From Microbacterium sp. zg-Y625 (lineage in GTDB: Bacteria; Actinomycetota; Actinomycetes; Actinomycetales; Microbacteriaceae): a stretch of DNA of 64,000 bases. Of this stretch, positions 47,448 through 55,218 are shown one piece after another. The stretch spans positions 1,674,001 through 1,738,000 of the forward strand of contig NZ_CP126740.1 of the NCBI RefSeq assembly GCF_030246925.1, given 5' to 3'. How positions within the stretch are numbered: position 1 is the first letter of the stretch; every line of letters starts with the position of its first letter. The position numbers and the translations under genes are program-made. The notes beneath the pieces were generated by a model that was given only the letters and a program-made list of their open reading frames with translations, was not told the origin of the DNA and did not search any database.

Positions 47448-48392
47448 CTAGGCGGTCGGCTCCTGGAACAGGGTGACCTGCAGCCCCGCGGGCGCGCGCA
47501 GCCGGGCGTTGCGGGAACCCCAGGGTGTGACGCGAGCGGATGCCTGCAGCTCCGCCCCTGCGGCGGTGAGGGCGGATGCCGCGGCATCCGCATCCGCGAC
47601 CTCGAAGCCGATCCGCAGCCGGTCGCTCGGAGCGTCACCGTCGGTCTCGACGGCGTCGATGTGCTCGACCTGAGCGGGGTTGGCCAGCTCCAGCGTCGCC
47701 CGACCCGCGTCGAGGATCGCGACCCGCGCGCCACCCTCGGCTTCATAGGCCTCCGCCTGCGGCATCCCGACGACGTCGCGGTAGAACTCCAGAGCCTCGG
47801 CGAACTGTTCGGCGCGCACCACGAGGCGCAGCTGCCGCACCGGGCCGGGCGAGGGAACGAGCGCGAGTGCGGCGTGCAGCAGCGGCGCGAGGGCCGACCC
47901 GCCGGGGCCGCCCTGCGCCCACGCCCAGACGGCGGCGAAGACGGCGCCGGCGTACGCACTGCCGGCCACCTCCCCCACCAGCCCTTCGCAGCCGTCGCGG
48001 TGCAGGCGCTCGGCGACCGCGCGCGCCAGGCGCAGCTGACGCGCCGCGCGTTCTCGGTTCAGCTCCGCCGCCAGCCCCATCGCCGCTTCGTGGGCGATTG
48101 CCAACGCGAGGTGGTCGGGCCTGAAGTCGTCGCCGATGGCCGTCAGCGCCTCGCGCACCGGCACGGATGCGCGCAGTGCGGTCGTCGCGGCATCCAACCG
48201 CGCGTCGAGTCCCGACCACAGCACATCGGCCTTGGACGAGAAGTAGTTGAAGAAGCTGGACCTGCTCACTCCGGCGCGCGTGGTGATGTCGGCCACCGAC
48301 GTCGCGTCGTACCCCTGCTCGAGGAAGAGCTCGCACGCCGCCTCGGCCAGCGTGTCCCGCGACGAGGCCTTGGGTCTACCCACCCGATTCAT
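47448..48392 (-). CDS. TetR-family regulator fused to a VOC/glyoxalase-like domain
   Basis: 314 residues. Residues about 12-57 form the TetR HTH (GYDATSVADITTRAGVSRSS, then FFNYFSSKADVLW). Residues about 60-180 are the usual helical ligand domain. Residues about 185-312 are a complete VOC unit with two halves (LRLVVRAEQFAEALEFYRDV, then LRIGFEVADADAAASALTAA), like a glyoxalase or bleomycin-resistance fold. The metal ligands of true glyoxalases are not obvious. The extra domain may sense a small ligand or be a joined enzyme; neither is shown. Leaderless ATG (TACGCT); a repeat array lies 37 bp upstream of that box. Confidence 0.85.
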   Translation of the reverse strand: MNRVGRPKASSRDTLAEAACELFLEQGYDATSVADITTRAGVSRSSFFNYFSSKADVLWSGLDARLDAATTALRASVPVREALTAIGDDFRPDHLALAIAHEAAMGLAAELNRERAARQLRLARAVAERLHRDGCEGLVGEVAGSAYAGAVFAAVWAWAQGGPGGSALAPLLHAALALVPSPGPVRQLRLVVRAEQFAEALEFYRDVVGMPQAEAYEAEGGARVAILDAGRATLELANPAQVEHIDAVETDGDAPSDRLRIGFEVADADAAASALTAAGAELQASARVTPWGSRNARLRAPAGLQVTLFQEPTA

Positions 48393-48404
48393 GTGTTCAG
48401 CGTA
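48393..48404 (-). promoter_or_regulatory. -10 box, leaderless start of the TetR-VOC gene
   Basis: TACGCT, GAACAC, ATG. Regulation could reach this site through the repeat array just upstream, but no operator palindrome was found over it. Confidence 0.5.
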
Positions 48405-48440
48405 CGGATGCCCCGGCGCGCCCGTGCTCTCTCGCCCCGA

Positions 48441-48494
48441 CGAATACTCACTCGGGAACGCGAATACTCACTCGGGAGCGCGAATACTCACTCG
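48441..48494. repeat. Second 20-bp-period repeat array, three copies
   Basis: CGAATACTCACTCG, the reverse complement of the core found after gatB, starts at 48441, 48461 and 48481, all identical and 20 bp apart. As after gatB, the unit nearest the gene supplies the stop codon (GAG TGA GTATTCG) of the DUF2004 gene. Here there is no opposite-orientation half, so no long hairpin forms. It lies between the 3' end of the DUF2004 gene and the promoter of the TetR-VOC gene. Confidence 0.9.
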
Positions 48495-48988
48495 GCGCTG
48501 GTGACGGACTGCACTTCGCCGTCGGAGGCGAGGTTCACCAGCAGCACGTCGTCGGTGGCGTCCGGGTCGAGGGCGTATTCCAGCACCGCGAACGGGTCCT
48601 TGCCGCCGTGCTCGTCGGCGAGGATCGTCATGCTCATCAACTGCAGCGAGCGGATCACGTCCACGTGCACGTCGCCGGAGATGTCGACGAGGTACTCCTC
48701 GATGCGGTCCCCCATGCGGTCCTGCTGCTGCAGGATGTACTCGGTCACCTCGCTGGTGCGGTCGTCGAGCTCGGTGACCATCGCGTTGCGGGCGGTGAGG
48801 TCGATGCTCTCGAGGGCGGTGATCATCGCTGCGGCGATGTCGAGCGCCGCCGGCGAGACGTCGTCCTGATCCGGCGCCGTGAGGTCCACGGTGACGATCT
48901 GGTCGGCGAACTCGACGTTCTCCGACCAGAAGATCGACCCGTCGGGGCCGGTCTCCAAGAGTCCGAAGTAGTCGTGCTCGATCGCCAT
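48488..48988 (-). CDS. DUF2004 domain-containing protein
   Basis: 166 residues, acidic. The start MAIEHDYFGLLETGPDG followed by FWSENVEF and VDLTAPDQDDVSP matches DUF2004, a family of unknown role. No membrane segment or catalytic motif. The gene ends Ser-Ala-Glu-stop, where the last bases belong to the repeat array. The ATG is chosen at the family N-terminus, eight codons inside the longest frame. Confidence 0.8.
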   Translation of the reverse strand: MAIEHDYFGLLETGPDGSIFWSENVEFADQIVTVDLTAPDQDDVSPAALDIAAAMITALESIDLTARNAMVTELDDRTSEVTEYILQQQDRMGDRIEEYLVDISGDVHVDVIRSLQLMSMTILADEHGGKDPFAVLEYALDPDATDDVLLVNLASDGEVQSVTSAE

Positions 48989-49042
48989 GCCTCTATGAAA
49001 CCAGTCCCGCACCCACGGCGGTAGTCCGGCGCGCCGGACCGG

Positions 49043-49915
49043 TCACTCGACCAGCGATGCGGCGAAGACGTGCGGCGTGAAACCGGTGAGGTCGTTGATG
49101 CCCTCACCCTGCCCGAGCAGCTTGACCGGGATGCCGGTGCGCTCCTGCACCGCGAGAACGAATCCGCCCTTGGCGGAGCCGTCGAGCTTGGTGAGCACGA
49201 GCCCGGTGACCCCCGCGTGCTGCAGGAACGCTTCCGCCTGCATGACGCCGTTCTGGCCGGTCGTGGCATCCAGCACGAGCAGCACTTCGCTGATGGGCGC
49301 CTGCTTCTCGATGACCCGGCGGATCTTGGTGAGCTCGTCCATGAGCCCGCCCTTGGTGTGGAGCCGCCCGGCGGTGTCGACCAGCACGATCTCGGTGCCG
49401 GTGCGCTTGGCGTACTCGATCGTCTGGAAGGCGACGGATGCCGGATCCTGGCCCTCCTGCTGGGGGCGCACGATCGCCGCACCGCCACGCTCGGCCCAGG
49501 TGGCCAGCTGATCCACCGCTGCGGCGCGGAACGTGTCGGCTGCACCGACGACCACCGATCGCCCATACCGCTGCAGGAACTTCGCGAACTTGCCGATCGT
49601 CGTCGTCTTGCCGACCCCGTTGACGCCGACCACGAGCACCACCGCGGGGCGCTCGGTGAGGCGCAGGGTGGTGTCGAACTTCGCGAAGTGCTCCTCGAGC
49701 GTCTCCCGCAGCATCCGCTGCAGGTCGCGCGGATCGGTCGTGCGGTAGCGCTCGACCTTCTCCTGCAGCTCCTCGACGATGCGCTCGGTGATGTCGGGAC
49801 CGAAGTCCGCGGTCAGCAGCGCCGTCTCCAGGTCCTCCCAGGTGTTCTCGTCGATCGTGGGTTTGACGAACATGCCGCGCAGTGCGCGGCCGAGCGACCA
49901 GGAGTTCTCCGCCAT
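49043..49915 (-). CDS. ftsY: Signal recognition particle receptor FtsY
   Basis: 290 residues, the NG core only: NG-linked helices (about 1-85), VVGVNGVGKTTTIGKFAKFL (about 94-113), VDTAGRLHTKGGLMDELTKI (about 178-197), LTKLDGSAKGGFVL and the closing GEGINDLTGFTP. The long acidic A domain of E. coli FtsY is absent, so membrane contact is through the N-terminal helix. Leaderless ATG behind TAGGCT; it lies 18 bp after smc. Confidence 0.97.
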   Translation of the reverse strand: MAENSWSLGRALRGMFVKPTIDENTWEDLETALLTADFGPDITERIVEELQEKVERYRTTDPRDLQRMLRETLEEHFAKFDTTLRLTERPAVVLVVGVNGVGKTTTIGKFAKFLQRYGRSVVVGAADTFRAAAVDQLATWAERGGAAIVRPQQEGQDPASVAFQTIEYAKRTGTEIVLVDTAGRLHTKGGLMDELTKIRRVIEKQAPISEVLLVLDATTGQNGVMQAEAFLQHAGVTGLVLTKLDGSAKGGFVLAVQERTGIPVKLLGQGEGINDLTGFTPHVFAASLVE

Positions 49916-49927
49916 GCTTCCAGCCTA
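49916..49927 (-). promoter_or_regulatory. -10 box, leaderless start of ftsY
   Basis: TAGGCT, GGAAGC, ATG, fully inside the 18-bp smc-ftsY gap. Confidence 0.5.
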
Positions 49928-49933
49928 GGTGCG

Positions 49934-52900
49934 CTACGCACTCTGTTTGTCGCGCACGCGCTGACCGACCACTGCGGAGACGCCGTCCTGACGCATCGAC
50001 ACGCCGTAGAGCGCGTCGGCGATCTCCATCGTGCGCTTCTGATGGGTGATGACGATCAGCTGGCTGGACTCGCGCAGCCGCTCGAAGACTCCGAGGAGAC
50101 GCCCCAGGTTGGCGTCGTCCAGCGCCGCCTCCACCTCGTCGAGGATGTAGAACGGGCTCGGGCGTGCCATGAAGATGGCCGTGAGCAGAGCGACCGCCGC
50201 CAGCGACCGCTCCCCGCCGGAGAGCAGGGAGAGGCGCTCGATCTTCTTTCCGACCGGCCGCACGCTGACCTCGATGCCGGTGGTGAGCGGGCTCTCGGGA
50301 TCGGTCAGCGAGATGCTCCCCGTGCCGCCGGGGAAGAGGATCGGGAAGACCTCGGCGAATGCCTGCTTCGTGTCTTCGAAGGCGGCGAGGAAGATCGTCT
50401 GCATCCGCTCGTCGAGCTCTTCGATGATCGTCATGAGATCCGCGCGGGTCTGCGCGAGGTCGTGGAGCTGCTCGGTGAGGAACGCATGGCGCTGCTCCAG
50501 CGCGGCGAACTCCTCCAGCGCGAGGGGATTCACTCTTCCCAGCTGGCCGAGCTTGCGCTCGGCATCCTGCAGACGTCGGCGCTGGGCCGCACGGTCGTAC
50601 GGTTCCGTCCGCGCCTCGTCGTCGCTCGTCGGGGCGGGAACGGGCTGATCCGGACCGTATTCCGAAATCAGAATGTTTTCGTCGAGGCCCAGCTCGGAGG
50701 CGACGCGCTCCCGCAGGCTCGTCACGTGCAGTCGCTTCTCGTGCATCTGCATCTCGAGGCCGTGCACGCTCTCGGTCAGTGCCGCGAGCCGATCGCGCAC
50801 CGCGTTCTCCTGCACGCGCAGCTCAGCGAGCTCGGCCGTGACGGCCGTCCGAGCGGACTCGGCGGATGCCAGCTCGACCCTCGCCTGCGACACGGACCGG
50901 TCCACGGAGTCGAGCAGCGGCGGCAGCTGTGCGGCGACGTCGGCCGCGACCGCGCGCTGCGCGCGGCGGATCACCGCGCGCCGTGCGGCTTCTTCGGCGG
51001 CGGCACGCTCCCGCTCGCGCTGGCGCTCCAGCTGCACGACCTGCTGCTCGCCGGCGCGGATGCGCTCCCGGAGCGTCTCGACGTCCAGGCGCGCGCGCAT
51101 CTCGGCATCCCGTGCGTTCTCCAGCGCCGCCAGCATGCCTTCTCGTGCCGACGCGTCGAGGATGGGGCGCGGCGTCTCGAGCGCCTGCTGCAGTGCGTCG
51201 TCGGCCGCCCGCACCCGCGCTTCGGCTTCGGCGACCGCCGCTTCGGCCGGCTGCAGGCCCGACGCCAGCCGCTCGCACTCGGCGATCGCCGCTTCATGGC
51301 GCACGGTGGCACGGTTGACCTGTTCGGTGTGCGCGGCCAGTGCGGCGTCGTGCGCGCGCAGGGTCTCGAGGGCCGTCCGCGTGCGATGGCGGGCGTCGTC
51401 GAGGTGCCGCTGAGCGTCGCGCAGTCCGTCTCGCAGCGAATCCGCCACGACGACGATCTCGGACAGGCGGTCCACGGCGGCATCCCGCTCGGCGGCGAGC
51501 TCCAGTCGGGAGCGCCCTCCCCCGCTGCCGGCACGCACCGTGTGGGCCGTGACGATCTCCCCTGCTCGGGTGACCACCGTGACGCCGGCGGGAAGATCGC
51601 CGAGCGCGTCGAAGTCGTCTGCGATCGCCACCGAGGACAGCAGCCCGAGGATGCCGGGAGGCGCCGTCACCACGTCGGTGGCCGCCACGGTGTTCGGCAC
51701 GGCCACGAGGGAACCGCTCGCCGCGGCTTCGCCGATGGCGATGTCCACCGTGCCGAGGTCGGCGTCGCGAGCGAGGCGGGCGACGGCATAGGCCTCGTCG
51801 GCCGTGTCGACCAGCACGCCTTCGGCCAGCTGACCGAGCACCGCGGCGATGGCCGCCTCGTACCCGGCCTTCACCTTGACCGCGTCGCCGACGAGCCCGC
51901 GCACACCGCCTCGGCCACGGGCGATGATCTCCGCCGCGGCGTTGCGCACATCCAACGCCCGCCCGAGCGCCGCGGTCTGCGCCGTCAGCGCCTCGACTTC
52001 GCGCTCGGCCGCATGCAGGCGCTCACGGATGCCGCCGACGGTCGTCTCGGCGTCGTTCGCCTCGCGCTGCGCCCGCTCGTACAGCGCGGCATACTCCGCG
52101 GACGAGCCTTCGGGAACGAGATCGGGGTCGATGCCGGCGAGGGCGTCCTCGGCGTCGGCACGGCGCGCCAGCGCGGCGTCCAGCGCCCTCTGCTGCCGCT
52201 CGACGCCCGCGCGTACCGCGGCAAGCTCCGAACGCGCGGCGTCGGCGGCGCCCCGCAGCTTCGCCAATCGCATGTCGTGCTCCGACACCAGCGCGCTCTG
52301 CGCGGCGATGTCGGCGTCGAGCGCATCGAGCTCCGCGCGGGCGCGGATGACGCCGCGCGACGCCGCCTCCGCGGCATCCTGCGCCGTGCCCAGACCCGCG
52401 CTGATCCGGTCGATCTCAGCGCGCGCCTCGTCGATGGCCGCCTGCGACACGGTGGCCTGCTCGAACAGCGGCGCATCGTCGCCGGAGAGCAGGGCGAGGC
52501 GCTGGTTGCTCAGCGAGTACAGGCCTCGCAGCCGCTCCTGCACCTGCTCGAGGGCGAACGTCGTGCGTCGGGCACGGTCCACGGCCTCGGAGCGCTGCTC
52601 CGCCTCGAGTCGTTCCACCCGCACGCGCACCTGCTCGGCCTGGTCCTGCAGCACGAGGCGCTCGGAGTGGCGCTCCTGTTCGTTGCGCGCGTGGTCGGCG
52701 AGCTGCGCCTTGAGGGCGACGAGGTCGTCGGCGTACAGCCGGGCCTTGGCGTCGCGCACGACGGCGGCGATGGTCGCCGCCTCGCGGGCGACCTCGGCCT
52801 GCTTGCCCAGGGGCTTCAGCTGGCGTCGCAGCTCGCCGGCGAGATCGGACAACCGGGTGAGGTTCGCCTCCATCGCGGTGAGCTTGCGGAGCGTCTTCTC

Positions 52901-53422
52901 CTTGCGACGCCGATGCTTCAGAATGCCGGCTGCCTCTTCGATGAAGCCGCGGCGGTCCTCGGGCGAGGCCTGCAGCACGCTGTCCAGCCGCCCCTGACCC
53001 ACGATGACGTGCATCTCGCGCCCGAGCCCGGAGTCGCTGAGCAGCTCCTGCACGTCCAGCAGCCGGCAGCTCTGGCCGTTGATGGCGTACTCGCTCGCGC
53101 CGTTGCGGAACAGCGTGCGACTGATCGTGACCTCGCTGTACTCGATCGGCAGCGCACCGTCGGAGTTGTCGATCGTCAGCTGCACCTCGGCTCGGCCCAG
53201 CGGGCCGCGGGTCGCCGTGCCGGCGAAGATGACGTCTTCCATCTTTCCGCCGCGCAGGGTCTTGGCCCCCTGCTCCCCCATCACCCAGGCGAGGGCGTCG
53301 ACGACGTTGGACTTGCCCGAGCCGTTGGGCCCGACGATGCAGGTCACGCCCGGTTCGAGGGCGAAGGTCGTCGGCTGGGCGAACGACTTGAAACCTTTGA
53401 GCGTCAGGCTCTTCAGGTGCAT
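49934..53422 (-). CDS. smc: Chromosome segregation protein SMC
   Basis: 1162 residues. Walker A GPNGSGKSNVVDALAWVMGE (about 32-51), a long coiled-coil arm, the hinge (about 500-650, GVRGLVGDAVKVKAGYE), the returning arm, and the C-terminal ATPase half with LSGGERSLAAVALL and ILDEVEAALDD (about 1080-1115). It loads on the chromosome with ScpAB and organises it. GGAGGGCG precedes the ATG. An antisense open frame of similar length is an artefact of GC-rich codon use. Confidence 0.98.
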   Translation of the reverse strand: MHLKSLTLKGFKSFAQPTTFALEPGVTCIVGPNGSGKSNVVDALAWVMGEQGAKTLRGGKMEDVIFAGTATRGPLGRAEVQLTIDNSDGALPIEYSEVTISRTLFRNGASEYAINGQSCRLLDVQELLSDSGLGREMHVIVGQGRLDSVLQASPEDRRGFIEEAAGILKHRRRKEKTLRKLTAMEANLTRLSDLAGELRRQLKPLGKQAEVAREAATIAAVVRDAKARLYADDLVALKAQLADHARNEQERHSERLVLQDQAEQVRVRVERLEAEQRSEAVDRARRTTFALEQVQERLRGLYSLSNQRLALLSGDDAPLFEQATVSQAAIDEARAEIDRISAGLGTAQDAAEAASRGVIRARAELDALDADIAAQSALVSEHDMRLAKLRGAADAARSELAAVRAGVERQQRALDAALARRADAEDALAGIDPDLVPEGSSAEYAALYERAQREANDAETTVGGIRERLHAAEREVEALTAQTAALGRALDVRNAAAEIIARGRGGVRGLVGDAVKVKAGYEAAIAAVLGQLAEGVLVDTADEAYAVARLARDADLGTVDIAIGEAAASGSLVAVPNTVAATDVVTAPPGILGLLSSVAIADDFDALGDLPAGVTVVTRAGEIVTAHTVRAGSGGGRSRLELAAERDAAVDRLSEIVVVADSLRDGLRDAQRHLDDARHRTRTALETLRAHDAALAAHTEQVNRATVRHEAAIAECERLASGLQPAEAAVAEAEARVRAADDALQQALETPRPILDASAREGMLAALENARDAEMRARLDVETLRERIRAGEQQVVQLERQRERERAAAEEAARRAVIRRAQRAVAADVAAQLPPLLDSVDRSVSQARVELASAESARTAVTAELAELRVQENAVRDRLAALTESVHGLEMQMHEKRLHVTSLRERVASELGLDENILISEYGPDQPVPAPTSDDEARTEPYDRAAQRRRLQDAERKLGQLGRVNPLALEEFAALEQRHAFLTEQLHDLAQTRADLMTIIEELDERMQTIFLAAFEDTKQAFAEVFPILFPGGTGSISLTDPESPLTTGIEVSVRPVGKKIERLSLLSGGERSLAAVALLTAIFMARPSPFYILDEVEAALDDANLGRLLGVFERLRESSQLIVITHQKRTMEIADALYGVSMRQDGVSAVVGQRVRDKQSA

Positions 53423-53470
53423 GGGCGCCCTCCGTCACGGGTTACCCGACCACGCTACTGTGACGCGGGC

Positions 53471-53499
53471 TTGACGTGCGCACCGCCACGCGCTATGTT
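53471..53499 (+). promoter_or_regulatory. Near-consensus sigma-70 promoter upstream of the small-ORF leader
   Basis: TTGACG, exactly 17 bases, TATGTT: the best -35/-10 pair in the window, about 35 bp before a strong ribosome binding site (GAGAGGAGG). Transcription should start near 53506. It is divergent from smc. Confidence 0.75.
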
Positions 53500-53535
53500 C
53501 CTTGATCACGTCAGAAGTTGAGAGGAGGTTCCCAC

Positions 53536-53661
53536 GTGTTTTACATCAGCAACCCAGCTTTGACCACCGCGTTCATCGCGTCCACGTCGCTGCGCTGGCC
53601 TCTGGGGACCGCCGCCTCCTTCGGGGCCGGGATCACCGGCCGCGTGCCCGCCGCTGCGTGA
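53536..53661 (+). CDS. 41-residue small protein or leader peptide
   Basis: GTG start with GAGAGGAGG nine bases ahead and a strong promoter just upstream, so it is very probably translated. The peptide begins VFYISNPALTTAFIAS and continues SLRWPLGTAASFGAGITGR; it has no Cys, is mildly hydrophobic and may be amphipathic. No family is recognised. It is followed by a hairpin-rich 140-nt gap and a second small gene, so it could be a regulatory leader or a genuine small protein. Confidence 0.55.
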   Translation: MFYISNPALTTAFIASTSLRWPLGTAASFGAGITGRVPAAA

Positions 53662-53801
53662 TCTGAGCCTTCACCCGCTCCATCCGCCGCGCAGGGGATC
53701 TCCCCCGCGCTTCGCGCCGCCCGTCTTCTGCGGGCTCCCTCCCGCCGTGCCCGGCACGGCCTCTCGCCGCCGTCATGGCGGCCCCTTCTCTCGGAGACAT
53801 C
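53662..53801 (+). promoter_or_regulatory. Structured leader between two small genes
   Basis: Several stems can form: GGGG/CCCC around 53692, GCCGTGC (53744-53750) with GCACGGC (53754-53760), and GCCGCC (53766-53771) with GGCGGC (53777-53782). The last one lies just before the ribosome binding site of the next gene, so coupling to upstream translation is possible. No known riboswitch is recognised. Confidence 0.4.
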
Positions 53802-54047
53802 ATGAACACGCTGACCGTCTCGCGCGCCGCCCGCGCGCTGGACACCGTCCGAACAGCCGACCGACAATCGCAGACGCCTCTGCTCGACCGGGTCGCCATG
53901 CGCGTGGCGCTGGCCCTGCTGCTGTGGAGCACCCGGCCCCGACTCCCGAAGTCCTCGTTCGCCGATCTCGCACGGCGGGAACGCCGAATGGCCGAGGTCG
54001 AACGCGAACGCGCGTGGCTGCTGCTGCAGAACCTCACCCTTCGCTGA
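53802..54047 (+). CDS. Small hypothetical protein, 81 residues
   Basis: CGGAGA precedes the ATG. A hydrophobic segment (VAMRVALALLLW, about 32-43) sits between basic parts, and the C-terminal half is Arg/Glu-rich and helical (LARRERRMAEVERERAWLLL). It may be a small membrane-associated helical protein. No family recognised. It ends 43 bp before the double GNAT gene, so they are likely co-transcribed. Confidence 0.6.
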   Translation: MNTLTVSRAARALDTVRTADRQSQTPLLDRVAMRVALALLLWSTRPRLPKSSFADLARRERRMAEVERERAWLLLQNLTLR

Positions 54048-54090
54048 CCCTTTCAGTCAGGCCTGCGCCCGTAGGCCGGAACGGAACATC

Positions 54091-55179
54091 ATGACCACCC
54101 TCCTCTCCGACGTCCGGCTGCGCCCGCTCACCGTGCCGGTGTCGCTCGACGCGCCGGACGCCGCCGACTTCACCGCCATGGTCGATGTGCGCAACCGCGT
54201 CTTCGAGCAGATCTCGGGCCACACCGACCACACGTTCACCGCGGCGGAGCTGCTGCCGCACTTCCAGGACACCGAGGACGAGGAGCGCTTCATGTGGCTC
54301 ATCGAGGTCGACGGCACTCTCGTCGGCCGGGTCGGTGTCGACCTGCCCCGTGAGAAGGGCTCACGCACCGCGTACTGGCTCATCGAGCTGCTGCGCGAGG
54401 CGTGGGGGCGCGGCATCGGCTCGTACGCCTACGAGTTCGTCGAGCGCACCGCCCGTGAGCACGGCCGCACCGTGCTGCAGGCGTGGGCCGAGCAGTCGCC
54501 CGCGCCCGGGGACGACACGCTCGCCCCCCGCACCGGGTTCGGCCGCGTACCGCGCGATCACATCACGCGGTTCTTCCTGCGGCACGGCCACACCCTCGAG
54601 CAGGTGGAGCGCGCGAGTGCACTCGACCTGACGGCCCCCATGGACCGCATCGAGAAGCTCCACGCCGAGGCACTGGCCGCGGCGAAGGGCTATCGCGTCG
54701 TGCAGTGGCACGCGCCCACTCCCCCGGAGTTGCGCGAGGGCTACGCATGGATGAAGTCGCGCATGTCGACCGACGTGCCGGCGGGCGCCCTCGAGTTCGA
54801 TGAGGAGGCCTGGGATGCCGCACGCGTCGAGCGCCACGACAACCGCTACCTCGAGGGCGGACGCACGCTGCAGGTGACCGCCGCGCAGCACATCGTCACC
54901 GGCGAGCTCTGCGCCTTCAACGAGCTCGTCATCGGCCAGGACCGCACCGCCGCGTCGCACCAGGAGGACACCCTGGTGCTGAAGGAGCACCGCGGTCACC
55001 GGCTCGGCATGCTCGTGAAGTGCGCGGGGCTGCTGTCGTGGCGCGAGCTGGCGCCGCAGTCGCCGCGGGTCATGACCTACAACGCCGAGGAGAACCGCCC
55101 GATGCTCGACATCAACGAGGCCATCGGGTTCGTGCCGGTCGCCTACGAGGGCGCCTGGAAGAAGACGCTCCAGGACTGA
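54091..55179 (+). CDS. Tandem GNAT acetyltransferase-like protein
   Basis: 362 residues, two GNAT folds. The first (about 30-165) has WLIEVDGTLVGRVGVDLPRE and LLREAWGRGIGSYAYEFVER, with the R/Q-x-x-G-x-G acetyl-CoA loop. The second (about 195-355) has HQEDTLVLKEHRGHRLGMLV (loop HRGHRLG) and the end TYNAEENRPMLDINEAIGF. Such double GNATs occur in actinobacteria, some modifying antibiotics or mycothiol precursors; the substrate is not readable here. Last gene of the leader-small protein-GNAT unit. Confidence 0.85.
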   Translation: MTTLLSDVRLRPLTVPVSLDAPDAADFTAMVDVRNRVFEQISGHTDHTFTAAELLPHFQDTEDEERFMWLIEVDGTLVGRVGVDLPREKGSRTAYWLIELLREAWGRGIGSYAYEFVERTAREHGRTVLQAWAEQSPAPGDDTLAPRTGFGRVPRDHITRFFLRHGHTLEQVERASALDLTAPMDRIEKLHAEALAAAKGYRVVQWHAPTPPELREGYAWMKSRMSTDVPAGALEFDEEAWDAARVERHDNRYLEGGRTLQVTAAQHIVTGELCAFNELVIGQDRTAASHQEDTLVLKEHRGHRLGMLVKCAGLLSWRELAPQSPRVMTYNAEENRPMLDINEAIGFVPVAYEGAWKKTLQD

Positions 55180-55186
55180 CGCCTGT

Positions 55187-55218
55187 CCGCGGCCGTGGAC
55201 TCAGGTCCGCGGCCGCGG
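55187..55218. terminator. Inverted repeat between convergent GNAT and mutM genes
   Basis: CCGCGGCCG (55187-55195) and CGGCCGCGG (55210-55218), 9 bp with a 14-nt loop, reaching into the last codons of mutM. Confidence 0.45.

Noticed and set aside
49070..53521. A plus-strand open frame of nearly 1500 codons opposite ftsY and smc
   Set aside because: It is an antisense shadow: ftsY and smc have full family motifs on the other strand, and GC-rich codon use removes stops. The translation is Arg/Leu/Gly-rich without recognisable domains.
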